Assembly: GCF_004522105.1 (NCBI RefSeq)
Contig: NZ_SPUJ01000008.1
Coordinates: 1 to 64,000, forward strand
Length of the DNA: 64,000 bases
Reading direction: 5' to 3'
Source: Nocardioides sp. 1609
GTDB lineage: Bacteria; Actinomycetota; Actinomycetes; Propionibacteriales; Nocardioidaceae
Made by a program: the position numbers and the translations under genes. Below the pieces are notes generated by a model, which was not told where the DNA came from, searched no databases, and saw only the letters and a program-made list of their open reading frames with translations. Numbering within the stretch: the stretch's first letter is position 1; each line of letters starts with the position of its first letter. Positions 17,601 through 25,062 of the stretch are shown here, in pieces.

Positions 17601-17737
17601 AGCACCCGCTCCCCCACCACCCGGCCGCGCGCGGCAGCCAGCACGGCGAGCAGCGCCTGGCTGCGCTCACCGGTGACGGCCCGGCCGGCGTACGAGACCT
17701 CGGCGAGCAGCCGCAGCCCGATCCCACGGCCGCTCAC
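14618..17737 (-). CDS. AfsR/SARP family transcriptional regulator with NB-ARC and TPR-like regions
   Basis: The 1039-residue protein has the AfsR layout. An OmpR-type winged helix (about residues 1-95, LLAVLAAARGRVVGERVLVEAVW) is followed by a bacterial transcriptional activation domain (to about 240). Next comes an NB-ARC-like P-loop ATPase (Walker A GPGGLGKTRLA near 275, Walker B LLILDNCEH), and the C-terminal half is helical and repeat-like. Such proteins activate nearby genes by binding direct heptamer repeats. The convergent drrAB-type exporter, whose promoter carries three such heptamers, is the obvious candidate target. The GTG start at 17737 lies 15 bp after the pheT stop. Confidence 0.9.
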   Translation of the reverse strand: MSGRGIGLRLLAEVSYAGRAVTGERSQALLAVLAAARGRVVGERVLVEAVWGPDDVPANPAKALQVVVSRTRTQTAPETVVRADGGYRIGLAPDDVDLTSLAGSVDLARRAEQAGDLVGARDHARPALAVPVADTGAAPDAVEDARTTARTLQAEAVGVLGRACSALGEHAEALALLLGVPEPDEATLAALLRSEAAVHGAPTALARYEAHRTSVRDRLGVDPGPALQAVHADLLAADNPVRTGVRFDATTLVGRDDDVRALRALVRESRVTSILGPGGLGKTRLAHLLGREAEQPVVHFVELAGVASPDDVVGEVGSALGVRDSVSGRRVLTAEQRADVRGRIAQQLDQAPTLLILDNCEHVVAAVADLVAALVASTSRLRVVTTTRAPLAIAAERVFALRQLDEDAAVLLFRQRAEAARPGVRLDEDAVRRVVARLDGLPLAIELAAAKVRAMSVADIDRRLDDRFALLRGHDRGAPDRHQTLLAVIDWSWNLLDDGDQRALRRLSVFHDGFSLDGAEALVGPEALAALESLAGQSLVTVRDDDDAMRYRMLETVREFGRQRLDDVDEHDDARSALRAWAVDVSARAATGLYGRDQVAVVRRLVVEENNLADVLREALAQGDPETAVVLLGALGSSWTIRGEHARVIAVLDAFEQVVDGWDPPAELADATAGAAGVLVMNTAVAEMTQPPRVRALFERLAPASRDPGTRALSRLLSASDEITDPDLMAFADDPDRHLAMLALQWSSHGLENRGDPEGAAAAALRALDLWREDDGPWTRALQQTQLAGIYSQLGRMDLATPHAHAALAVLDALEADDDAIQLRAILAYGAILADRLDDAERLLDEMAARRSTGLWGGTVVVPATRAELALARGEVADGLALYDEAVAHVRVLRFPGFRIEEGFEPWTLFAESAALTAHARHGGGRGGDLLHLALLGKAERVLDPDRVRLDLPVVGCVLLGLGAWALLREGDVDRGVGLLALAERCSYSRYSPSMAWEPLAAAAEAAAPGELDRVVASYDGRRGADVVAAARAALARLG

Positions 17738-17752
17738 CGACGTCGGCCCGGC

Positions 17753-20254
17753 CTATCGCTGGACGGCACCGCAGCGCTCCACGGCCGCGGCGACCGCTGC
17801 GTCGCGGGCGGCGCTGGTCTCCGGCTCGGTGAGGGTGCGGTCGGGGGCGCGGAAGCGGAGCGCGAAGGCGAGCGAGCGCCGGCCGCTGCCGACCTGCTCG
17901 CCGGTGTAGACGTCGAAGAGTCGGATCGACTCGAGCAGCTCGCCGGCCCCGGACCGCAGCGCGTCCTCGACCGCGGCGACCGTGACGGCGTCGTCGACGA
18001 CGAGGGCGACGTCCTCCTTGGCGAGCGGGTAGGACGAGAACGACGGCCCCGGGACGACGTCACGGGCCTCGGCCAGCACGACGTCGAGGTCGATCTCGAC
18101 CGCCGCGCTGCGCCTCGGCAGGTCGAACGCCGCGCAGACCTTCGGGTGCAGCTCGCCGGCGTGGCCGACGGGCCGCCCACCGACGAGCACCTCCGCGCAG
18201 CGGCCCGGGTGCCACGGCGCCCGGACGGCGGCGCGGGTCTCGACCGCCAGGCCGAGCTCGGCGCCGAGCCGGCGGACCACGGCGAGGGCGTCGGACCAGG
18301 CGGAGTCGCGACCGCTGCCCCACCAGCCGGCGCGCTCGCGCTCACCGGCGAGGACGACGCCGAGGTGCAGCGGCTGCACCGGGATGGCGGCGTACAGCTG
18401 GGCGAGCTCCTCGTCGGTGGGGCGCCGGTCGACGCCGTGGATCGGGGCCGGGCCGCGGTCGGCGGGGAACGCGACGGTGCCGGTCTCGAAGAGGGCGACG
18501 CCGGGGGCGCCGCGACCCAGGTTGCGGGCCGCGGCCCTGAGCAGGCCCGGCAGCAGCGTGGTCGTGTAGCCCGGCTCCTCCGAGGAGATCGGGTTCGCGA
18601 GCCGCACGGTGTGGCGCCGGGGGTCGTCGGCCGGCAGCCCGAGCTGGTCGAGGACGGCGTCACCGACGAACGGGAAGCTGATCACCTCGACGAGCCCCGC
18701 CCCGGCCAGGGTGCGGCCGGCGCGACGGCGCAGCCGCTGCTCGCGGGTCAGCCCGCGGCCGGCACCCGGCCTCGGCAGCACCGACGGCACCTGGTCGTAG
18801 CCGACGACCCGGGCGACCTCCTCGACCAGGTCGTGGGGGTCGGTGAGGTCGGGACGCCACGGCGGCGGGGTGACGGTGAGCAGGGTCGCGACCTCGGCCC
18901 GCGCCTCGTCGACGATGCAGCCGACGGCGCGCAGGTGCGCGAGCGTCGTCTCGCGCGGGACCGACATCCCGGTGATCCGCTCGGGCAGGTCGGAGGCCAT
19001 GTCGATCGTGGGCTGCGCGGGCGCGGAGCCGACGACGGTGACGCCGGGCGCGGCGGTGCCGCCGCCGTGGGTCGTGAGCAGCTCGACGACGCGGTCGGCG
19101 GCGGCCTCGGTGACGGTCGGGTCGACGCCACGCTCGTTGCGCTTGCCGGCCTCGGAGGAGATCTTGTGCCGCTTACCGGTGCGGAACATCGAGACGGCGT
19201 CCCAGTGGGCGGCCTCGATGAGCACGCGGGTGGTCGCGTCGGTGATCTCGGTGTCGGCGCCCCCCATGACGCCGCCGAGGCCGATGATCCCGGAGTCGTC
19301 GGTGACGACCAGGTCGCCGTGGGCGAGGGTGCGCACGGCCCCGTCGAGGGTGGTGAGCCGCTCCCCCGCGGTGGCGCGCCGGACACCGAGGGTGCCGGTG
19401 AGCCGGTCGGCGTCGTAGCCGTGGATGGGCCGGCCGATCTCGAGCATCACGTAGTTGGTGACGTCGACGGCCAGCGAGATGGGTCGCATCCCGGCCTGGA
19501 CGAGGCGCTGGGCCATCCAGTCGGGCGTCGCCGCCGTCGGGTCGAAGCCCTCGACGAGCCGGGCGACGAAGAGCGGGCAGCCCTCGGCGTCCTGGACGTC
19601 GACCGGGTAGCCGTCGGCGTTCGCGGCCGGCAGCGCCCGTCCGCCGAGGTCGGCGGGGTCGGTGAAGGCGGCGCCGAAGCCGAGGGCGGCGTCGCGGGCG
19701 ATGCCGCGCAGGCTCAGGGCGTAGGCGCGGTCGGGGTTGATCTCGAACTCGATGACGTCGTCGTGCAGCCCGAGCACGTCGAACGCGTCGGCGCCCGGCT
19801 CGCCGGCGTCGGCGGGCAGCACGATGATGCCGTCGTGCTCGGTGCTGATCCCGAGCTCGGCGGCCGAGCAGATCATCCCGGCCGAGACGTGGCCGTAGGT
19901 CTTGCGCGCCGAGATCGCGAAGCCGCCCGGCAGCACGCCGCCGGGCAGGACGACGACGACCAGGTCGCCGACGTCGAAGTTGTGCGCGCCGCAGACGATG
20001 CCCTGGGGCTCGCCGGTGCCGTTGGCGGCGCCGACGTCGACGGTGCACCAGTTGATGGTCTTGCCGTTCTTCTGCGGCTCGGGCTCGCGGGTGAGCACCC
20101 GGCCGACGACGAGCGGGCCGGTGATCTGGTCACCGGGCGCCTCGATCGCCTCGAGCTTGAGTCCCAGGGCGGTCAGCCGCGCCGCGAGCTGCTCGGTGGT
20201 GACGTCGGCCGGCAGGTCGACGTACTCGCGGATCCAGGAGACGGGGGCCTTCAT
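17753..20254 (-). CDS. pheT: phenylalanyl-tRNA synthetase beta subunit
   Basis: PheT is the large subunit of the (alpha-beta)2 synthetase that charges tRNA-Phe. The 833 residues cover the usual domains: N-terminal MKAPVSWIREYVDLP, the EMAP/OB tRNA-binding-like domain with GIVCGAHNFDVGD, the B3/B4 editing domain (FEINPDRAYALSLRGIARD, then the AEGCPLFVARLV block), B5, and the C-terminal ferredoxin-like anticodon-binding domain (SSYPLAKEDVALVVDD). The ATG at 20254 shares one base with the pheS stop. Transcription is expected from the pheS promoter. Confidence 0.97.
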   Translation of the reverse strand: MKAPVSWIREYVDLPADVTTEQLAARLTALGLKLEAIEAPGDQITGPLVVGRVLTREPEPQKNGKTINWCTVDVGAANGTGEPQGIVCGAHNFDVGDLVVVVLPGGVLPGGFAISARKTYGHVSAGMICSAAELGISTEHDGIIVLPADAGEPGADAFDVLGLHDDVIEFEINPDRAYALSLRGIARDAALGFGAAFTDPADLGGRALPAANADGYPVDVQDAEGCPLFVARLVEGFDPTAATPDWMAQRLVQAGMRPISLAVDVTNYVMLEIGRPIHGYDADRLTGTLGVRRATAGERLTTLDGAVRTLAHGDLVVTDDSGIIGLGGVMGGADTEITDATTRVLIEAAHWDAVSMFRTGKRHKISSEAGKRNERGVDPTVTEAAADRVVELLTTHGGGTAAPGVTVVGSAPAQPTIDMASDLPERITGMSVPRETTLAHLRAVGCIVDEARAEVATLLTVTPPPWRPDLTDPHDLVEEVARVVGYDQVPSVLPRPGAGRGLTREQRLRRRAGRTLAGAGLVEVISFPFVGDAVLDQLGLPADDPRRHTVRLANPISSEEPGYTTTLLPGLLRAAARNLGRGAPGVALFETGTVAFPADRGPAPIHGVDRRPTDEELAQLYAAIPVQPLHLGVVLAGERERAGWWGSGRDSAWSDALAVVRRLGAELGLAVETRAAVRAPWHPGRCAEVLVGGRPVGHAGELHPKVCAAFDLPRRSAAVEIDLDVVLAEARDVVPGPSFSSYPLAKEDVALVVDDAVTVAAVEDALRSGAGELLESIRLFDVYTGEQVGSGRRSLAFALRFRAPDRTLTEPETSAARDAAVAAAVERCGAVQR

Positions 20255-21366
20255 CAGAGCTCCGATCCGAAAGCGGTGGTGAAGCGGACGTCGCCCTCGA
20301 AGAGGTCGCGGAGGTCCTCGATGCCGTGGCGGAACATCAGCGTGCGGTCGATGCCCATGCCGAAGGCGAAGCCGGTGTAGCGGTCGCTGTCGACGCCGCA
20401 GGCGCGCAGCACCCGCGGGTTGACGACGCCGCAGCCTCCCCACTCGATCCAGCCCTCACCGCGGCAGGTGCGGCAGACGTCGGTGCCGTCGGCGTTCAAC
20501 GCGGTGCCGCGGCAGACGAAGCAGACCAGGTCGACCTCGGCGGACGGCTCGGTGAAGGGGAAGAACGACGGGCGGAAGCGGGTCACGATGCCCTCGCCGA
20601 ACATCGCGGTCGCGAAGTGGTCGAGGGTGCCCTTGAGGTGGGCCATGGTGATGCCCTCGTCGATCGCGAGGCCCTCGACCTGGTGGAAGACCGGGCTGTG
20701 CGTGGCGTCGTACTCGTCGGTGCGGAAGACCCGGCCGGGGCAGACGACGTAGATCGGGGGCGTGCGGGTGAGCATGGTGCGCGCCTGGACCGGCGAGGTG
20801 TGGGTGCGCAGCACGACCCCGTTGTCGGCCGGATCGGTCCAGAACGTGTCCTGCATGGTGCGCGCCGGGTGGTCGGGCCCGAGGTTGAGCGCGTCGAAGT
20901 TCAGCCACTCGGCCTCGATGACCGGACCCTCGGCGACCTCCCAGCCCATCGCGACGAAGATGTCGGCGATCAGCTCGGAGCCGGTGGTGACCGGGTGCCG
21001 CGCGCCGGCGGGCACGCGGTCGGTGGGCAGCGTGACGTCGACGGTCTCCTCGGCCAGCATCCGCTCCTCGTGCTCGGCCTCGAGCACGACCTGGCGGGCG
21101 GCGAGCGCCTTGCCGACGGCGCCCCGGGCCTGACCCACGCGCTGGCCGGCCTCCTTGCGGGCCTGGGGCGGCAGCGCGCCGATCTCGCGGTTGGCCAGGG
21201 CCAGCGGGGACCGGTCACCGGTGTGGTCGATCCGCACCTGCTTGAGCGCGTCGAGGTCGGCGGCTGCGCCGATGGCGGCCAGGGCCGCGTCGCGGGCGGC
21301 GTCGACCTCGTCGGGCTTCAAGGTGCTGACCTCCACGGGGTCGTAGTCGGTGTTGGGTCCTGACAT
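20254..21366 (-). CDS. pheS: phenylalanyl-tRNA synthetase alpha subunit
   Basis: The 370-residue catalytic subunit has an N-terminal coiled-coil arm, class II motif 2 (VVCPGRVFRTDEYDATHSP) and motif 3 (GFAFGMGIDRTLMFRHGI). Between motifs 2 and 3 is a CFVC...CRTC insertion of two C-x2-C pairs, which suggests a zinc-binding knuckle as found in some actinobacterial PheS. The ATG at 21366 is 7 nt behind the -10 box TAGACT (21379-21374), so the mRNA is likely leaderless; there is no sign of a Phe attenuator. Confidence 0.97.
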   Translation of the reverse strand: MSGPNTDYDPVEVSTLKPDEVDAARDAALAAIGAAADLDALKQVRIDHTGDRSPLALANREIGALPPQARKEAGQRVGQARGAVGKALAARQVVLEAEHEERMLAEETVDVTLPTDRVPAGARHPVTTGSELIADIFVAMGWEVAEGPVIEAEWLNFDALNLGPDHPARTMQDTFWTDPADNGVVLRTHTSPVQARTMLTRTPPIYVVCPGRVFRTDEYDATHSPVFHQVEGLAIDEGITMAHLKGTLDHFATAMFGEGIVTRFRPSFFPFTEPSAEVDLVCFVCRGTALNADGTDVCRTCRGEGWIEWGGCGVVNPRVLRACGVDSDRYTGFAFGMGIDRTLMFRHGIEDLRDLFEGDVRFTTAFGSEL

Positions 21367-21481
21367 GGTGGTGAGTCTAGGAACGACGCCCCTCCCGTCG
21401 CGAACCGGTTCCGCCCCGGCCGCCTCGCCGGCGCCGGTCTCAACCCGCACCTCGCCCGCACCCCGGCCGTACGGTGGCGTC
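21367..21481. promoter_or_regulatory. divergent leaderless-type promoters of pheS and the DUF817 gene
   Basis: The minus-strand box TAGACT (21379-21374) lies 7 nt from the pheS ATG. The plus-strand box TACGGT (21470-21475) lies 6 nt from the GTG at 21482. Neither has a convincing -35 box or a Shine-Dalgarno sequence. Both fit the -10/start-codon spacing of leaderless actinobacterial transcripts. Confidence 0.55.
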
Positions 21482-22318
21482 GTGCGCCTCCTGGTCCAGC
21501 TCGTGCGGTTCGCGTGGATCGAGGCCCAGTCGTGCCTGTTCGCGGCCGCGCTGTTCGCCGGCCTGGTCGTGGCGCACGTCGTCCCGCTGCCGCTGGCCCG
21601 GTACGACGCCCTGCTGGCCTGGTGCGTCGTGCTGACCCTCGGCTTCTGGGCGCTCGGCCTCGAGACCTGGCGCGAGGTGCTGGTGATCGTCGCCTTCCAC
21701 CTGGTCGGCCTGGCGCTGGAGGTCTTCAAGGTGGGGGTCGGGTCGTGGTCCTACCCCGAGGGGGCCGTGACGAAGGTGTGGGACGTCCCGCTGTTCGCGG
21801 GCTTCATGTACGCCGCCGTGGGGTCCTACGTGTGCCAGGCGTGGCGTCGCTTCGACCTCCGGGTCAGCGGGTTCGACGCCGTGCCCGCGACGGTGGTCGC
21901 CGTCGCGGTCTACGCCAACTTCTTCACCCACCACTGGATCGTCGACCTCCGCGTCCCGCTCGCGGTGCTGGGGCTCGTCGTCCTGCGCCGCGCCTGGGTG
22001 GGCTTCTCGGTCGGCACCGAGCGCCACCGGATGCCGCTCGCGCTGTCGTTCGTGCTCATCGGGCTCTTCGTCTGGGCGGCCGAGAACCTCGCGACGTACC
22101 TCGGCGCCTGGGCCTACCCCGGCCAGGTCGACGGGTGGGAGGTCGTGCACGCCGCCAAGATCGGGTCGTGGGCCCTGCTGGTCACGATGAGCTTCGTGCT
22201 GGTGGCCGGGCTCAAGCGGTGGGAGGGCGAGCTGTACTCGGTGGTGCACCAGCCGGTCACCCGGGCCCGGCGCCCGGATCGCTCGCGTGCAGCCGCAGCG
22301 CCGCCTCCGCGCGGCTGA
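21482..22318 (+). CDS. DUF817 family integral membrane protein
   Basis: The 278-residue product is a polytopic membrane protein of unknown function with about 7-8 hydrophobic helices and conserved DUF817-type blocks such as EVFKVGVGSWSYPEG, YANFFTHHWIVDLR and ENLATYLGAWAYPGQ. The recurring aromatic and acidic residues next to the membrane are family-typical. The GTG at 21482 is chosen since it directly follows a TACGGT box and starts the first helix. The last 62 bp overlap the end of the convergent WYL regulator gene, which is unusual; the C-terminal tail there is Arg/Ala/Pro-rich and non-conserved. Confidence 0.82.
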   Translation: MRLLVQLVRFAWIEAQSCLFAAALFAGLVVAHVVPLPLARYDALLAWCVVLTLGFWALGLETWREVLVIVAFHLVGLALEVFKVGVGSWSYPEGAVTKVWDVPLFAGFMYAAVGSYVCQAWRRFDLRVSGFDAVPATVVAVAVYANFFTHHWIVDLRVPLAVLGLVVLRRAWVGFSVGTERHRMPLALSFVLIGLFVWAAENLATYLGAWAYPGQVDGWEVVHAAKIGSWALLVTMSFVLVAGLKRWEGELYSVVHQPVTRARRPDRSRAAAAPPPRG

Positions 22319-23249
22319 CCAGCTCGGCGCGCAGGTCCGGCGGCGCGAGGAGCTCGACGTCGCCGGCGAAGGTGAGCAGCAGTCCGATCGCCTGGGACCG
22401 GGTGCGCATCACCAGCCGGAGCCGGGTGCGGGGGTCGCCGACGACCGCCGGCAGGTCGACGGCGCCGGCGCCCGTGGCGACCTGGAACGTCGCCAGCCGG
22501 CGGAACAGGGCGAGCGCCGCGGGGGCGACGGCGACGTCCATCTCGACCGACTCGCCGACCTCCATCGTCCGCCGCGACGCCTCCCACTCGGCGGCCAGGT
22601 CGAGGTCGGCCGGGCGGCGCGCCGGCTCGGCCAGGACGACGGCGTCCTGGATCCGCGAGACCCGGTAGGTGCGCCGTCGCCCGCGGTGCGCGGCCAGCAG
22701 GTACCAGCGCCCGGCGTTCTCGACCAGGCCGTACGGGTCGACGGTGCGGGTGCCCTCGCTGCCGTCGGCGGCGGCGTACCGGATCCGCAGGCGGCGCGCG
22801 CCCGTCGCGGCCTCCCGCAGCAGCGGCAGCACCGGCACCTGCTCGGCGGCGGCGAACCAGCGGCGCCGGTCGACCACCAGGACGGCGGCCAGGGCGTCGG
22901 CCTCGTCCAGGGTGCCGCTGGGCACGGTGGCCGCGAGCTTGGCGAGGGCGTTGCCGAGCTCGGGGCCGAGGCCGAGCTCGCTGGTCGCGCCCCGGGCACC
23001 GCCGAGGAAGAGCGCCTGCGCCTCGCGGGTCGTCAGGCCGCTGGCGTCGCTGCGGTAGCCGGGCAGCAACGAGCACCCCCCGCCCCGGCCGCGCTGGAGG
23101 TAGACCGGCACACCGGACGCCGAGAGCGCCTCCATGTCGCGCAGGATGGTGCGCTCCGAGACCTCGAGCAGCTCGGCGAGCCGCGCGGCGGGCTGCCGGC
23201 CGTGCCGCTGCAGCAGGTGCAGGAGGCGGAGCAGGCGGTCGGCGCGCAC
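22257..23249 (-). CDS. WYL-domain transcriptional regulator
   Basis: The 330-residue protein has an N-terminal helix-turn-helix (RADRLLRLLHLLQRHG, then LAELLEVSERTILRDMEAL) and a WYL domain (about residues 140-210) that in this family senses a ligand or nucleic acid, followed by a WCX-type C-terminal region. The GTG at 23249 is preferred over the upstream TTG (23270) because CAGGAT (23262-23257) stands 7 nt ahead of it and because homologues begin with RADRLL. It is divergent from a small MDMPI-like gene; an 8-bp-arm palindrome lies between them. Confidence 0.88.
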   Translation of the reverse strand: MRADRLLRLLHLLQRHGRQPAARLAELLEVSERTILRDMEALSASGVPVYLQRGRGGGCSLLPGYRSDASGLTTREAQALFLGGARGATSELGLGPELGNALAKLAATVPSGTLDEADALAAVLVVDRRRWFAAAEQVPVLPLLREAATGARRLRIRYAAADGSEGTRTVDPYGLVENAGRWYLLAAHRGRRRTYRVSRIQDAVVLAEPARRPADLDLAAEWEASRRTMEVGESVEMDVAVAPAALALFRRLATFQVATGAGAVDLPAVVGDPRTRLRLVMRTRSQAIGLLLTFAGDVELLAPPDLRAELVSRAEAALRLHASDPGAGPG

Positions 23250-23270
23250 GTCCCGGATCCTGCCAGACAA

Positions 23271-23291
23271 ACCTGACAGGAGGTGTCAGGT
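23271..23291. promoter_or_regulatory. palindromic operator between the WYL regulator and its divergent neighbour
   Basis: ACCTGACA (23271-23278) and TGTCAGGT (23284-23291) form a perfect inverted repeat with a 5-bp GGAGG spacer. It overlaps the expected -35 region of the rightward gene and lies just upstream of the regulator's own start. This position suggests that the WYL protein controls both genes, which is an inference. Confidence 0.65.
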
Positions 23292-23311
23292 ATTGCCTCG
23301 AGACTGGCTAC

Positions 23312-23923
23312 ATGACCACCGACACCAGCACCCAGACCAGCACCGATCCCCGCGCCCTCGTCCTCGCCGCCGCCGCCCAGGCCCGGGTCCGGATCGACCG
23401 GGTCCGCGCCGACGACCTCGACCGCCCCACGCCCTGCGACGGCTGGACCGTCCGCGACCTGCTCTCGCACCTGCTCGCCGTCGCGGACCGGATCCCGGCG
23501 ATCCTGCGCGGGAGTGACCCGGACCTGCTGCCGCGCACGGTCGACGGCGTCGCCGACGACGGCTGGGCAGCCGCCTGGGCCGCCCGCGAGCCCGACCTCG
23601 CCGCCGCCCTCGCCGAGCCCGACGTCCTCGGTCGCACCGTCACCCACCCGGCCGGCGCGATGCCGGCGGCGGGAGCGATGCTGGCCTACACCAGCGAGCT
23701 CTGCGCCCACGCGTGGGACCTCGCGGCCGCGCTCGGCGACACCACCGGCTTCGACGACCGCCTCGCCGAGCCGTGCCTGGCGCCGCTGCGGGCGTTCCTG
23801 CCCCCGGAGGTCCGCGGCGCCGACGAGGTGCCGTTCGGGGCCGTCGTCCCGGTCGACGACGACCGACCCGCCACGGAGCGGCTGGTCGCCTGGTACGGCC
23901 GCGACCCGGAGTGGCGCCCCTGA
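23312..23923 (+). CDS. TIGR03086-type metal-binding protein (DinB/MDMPI fold)
   Basis: The 203-residue protein has the TIGR03086/MDMPI-like pattern: PTPCDGWTVRDLLSHLLAV near residue 45 with a metal-binding His, and SELCAHAWDLAAALG near residue 130. It is a predicted mycothiol- or metal-dependent enzyme of unknown substrate. Its promoter region contains the palindrome facing the WYL regulator, so it is probably the regulator's main target. The ATG at 23312 is 6 nt behind GAGACT, which fits a leaderless start. Confidence 0.82.
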   Translation: MTTDTSTQTSTDPRALVLAAAAQARVRIDRVRADDLDRPTPCDGWTVRDLLSHLLAVADRIPAILRGSDPDLLPRTVDGVADDGWAAAWAAREPDLAAALAEPDVLGRTVTHPAGAMPAAGAMLAYTSELCAHAWDLAAALGDTTGFDDRLAEPCLAPLRAFLPPEVRGADEVPFGAVVPVDDDRPATERLVAWYGRDPEWRP

Positions 23924-23962
23924 CCGACCGGGCCCGACCGGGGCCCGACCGGGGCCCGCCGG
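23924..23962. repeat. GGGGCCCGACC tandem repeat between convergent genes
   Basis: An 11-bp unit of the GACCGGGGCCC type is repeated about three times between the stop of the MDMPI-like gene and the stop of the opposing histidine kinase gene. The internal GGGCCC palindromes allow hairpins. A transcription-end role is possible but not shown. Confidence 0.5.
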
Positions 23963-23970
23963 GCCTCTCC

Positions 23971-25020
23971 CTAGGCGAGCTCGGCCGGCACCCCGGGCCA
24001 GGTGCAGGTCAGCAGGGCGCCGCCGCCCGGGGCGTCGTCGACGGTGACCGTGCCGCGGTGGGCGCGGACCAGCCCGTTGACGATGTAGAGCCCGAGACCG
24101 GAGCCCCCGCCGGTGCTGGTCCAGAACTTCGTGAAGACCCGGCGGCGCAGCTCGCGCGGGATCCCCTCCCCCTCGTCGGCGACGGTGACCTGGACGCCCG
24201 GCGGGCCGTCGGCGGAGGCGGGGACGGCCTGACGGGTCACCGTGACCCGCACGACGCCGTCGCCGTGGCGCACGGCGTTCTCGACGAGGTTGGTGACGAC
24301 CTGGACGAACTTGTCGGGGTCGACCATCACCGGCGGCAGGTCGGCCTCCTGCTCGAGGCGGACCTCGGTGGCGGTGCCGGCGGCCACGGACTCGACGATC
24401 CGGCTCACCAGGGCGCCGGCGTCGGCCGGTCGGGGGTAGAGCTGGAGCCGGCCGGTGTCGATCCGGGCGACGTCGAGCAGCTCGGCGATGAGGCGGCTGA
24501 GCCGGTCGGAGTCGGCGTTCACGGTGTGCAGCATCAGCAGCTTCTGGTCGTCGTTGAGCCTGTCCCAGCGGTTGATCAGCGCCTGGACGAAGCCCTTCAC
24601 CCCGGTCAGCGGCGAGCGGAGCTCGTGCGCGACGGTGGCGACCAGGTCGGAGCGCTCGCGGTCGAGCCGGGCGCGCCCGCGGCCGGACCGCAGCGTGATC
24701 GCCATCGACGTCACCGGCCCGAGCCGCTCGGTGCGGTGCAGTCGCGCCGCGACGAGCACCTCGGTGCCGTCGGGCAGCAGCCAGGCCTGCTCGGGGATCC
24801 CGGTCCGGGTCCGCAGCCCCTCGAAGGGCCGGTTGTGGGTCGCCCAGTCGGCGGCCTGCCCCTGCAGCCGCAGCACCTCGGGCAGCGGCCGCCCGCGCAC
24901 GTCGTCCGGCCCGGTGCCGAGCATCCGCGCGGCGACCGACGAGACCAGCGTGACGACGCCGTCGCCGTCGGTGACCACGACGCCGTCCGGCAACGTGTCG
25001 GCGAGGCTCTGGTCGGTCAC
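23971..25020 (-). CDS. PAS-domain sensor histidine kinase (orphan)
   Basis: The 349-residue soluble kinase has an N-terminal PAS domain (VVVTDGDGVVTLVSSVAARM, residues about 10-120), a HisKA domain with the H-box VATVAHELRSPLTGVKGF (phosphoacceptor His near residue 140) and a HATPase_c domain with NLVENAVRHG, ADEGEGIP and GGGSGLGLYIV. There is no membrane segment or signal peptide, so it should sense a cytoplasmic signal. No response regulator gene adjoins it. The GTG start is at 25020; the upstream neighbour trmH ends 42 bp away. Confidence 0.9.
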   Translation of the reverse strand: MTDQSLADTLPDGVVVTDGDGVVTLVSSVAARMLGTGPDDVRGRPLPEVLRLQGQAADWATHNRPFEGLRTRTGIPEQAWLLPDGTEVLVAARLHRTERLGPVTSMAITLRSGRGRARLDRERSDLVATVAHELRSPLTGVKGFVQALINRWDRLNDDQKLLMLHTVNADSDRLSRLIAELLDVARIDTGRLQLYPRPADAGALVSRIVESVAAGTATEVRLEQEADLPPVMVDPDKFVQVVTNLVENAVRHGDGVVRVTVTRQAVPASADGPPGVQVTVADEGEGIPRELRRRVFTKFWTSTGGGSGLGLYIVNGLVRAHRGTVTVDDAPGGGALLTCTWPGVPAELA

Positions 25021-25062
25021 GGGCCCACGATAGGGCCCGCCGACCGCCGTCCCGCCGGTCGG

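Noticed and set aside
14942..20380. Plus-strand open frame of about 1800 codons
   Set aside because: It runs antisense through the SARP, pheT and pheS genes, has a composition of Arg/Gly/Asp/Val repeats typical of shadow frames in GC-rich DNA, and matches no protein family.
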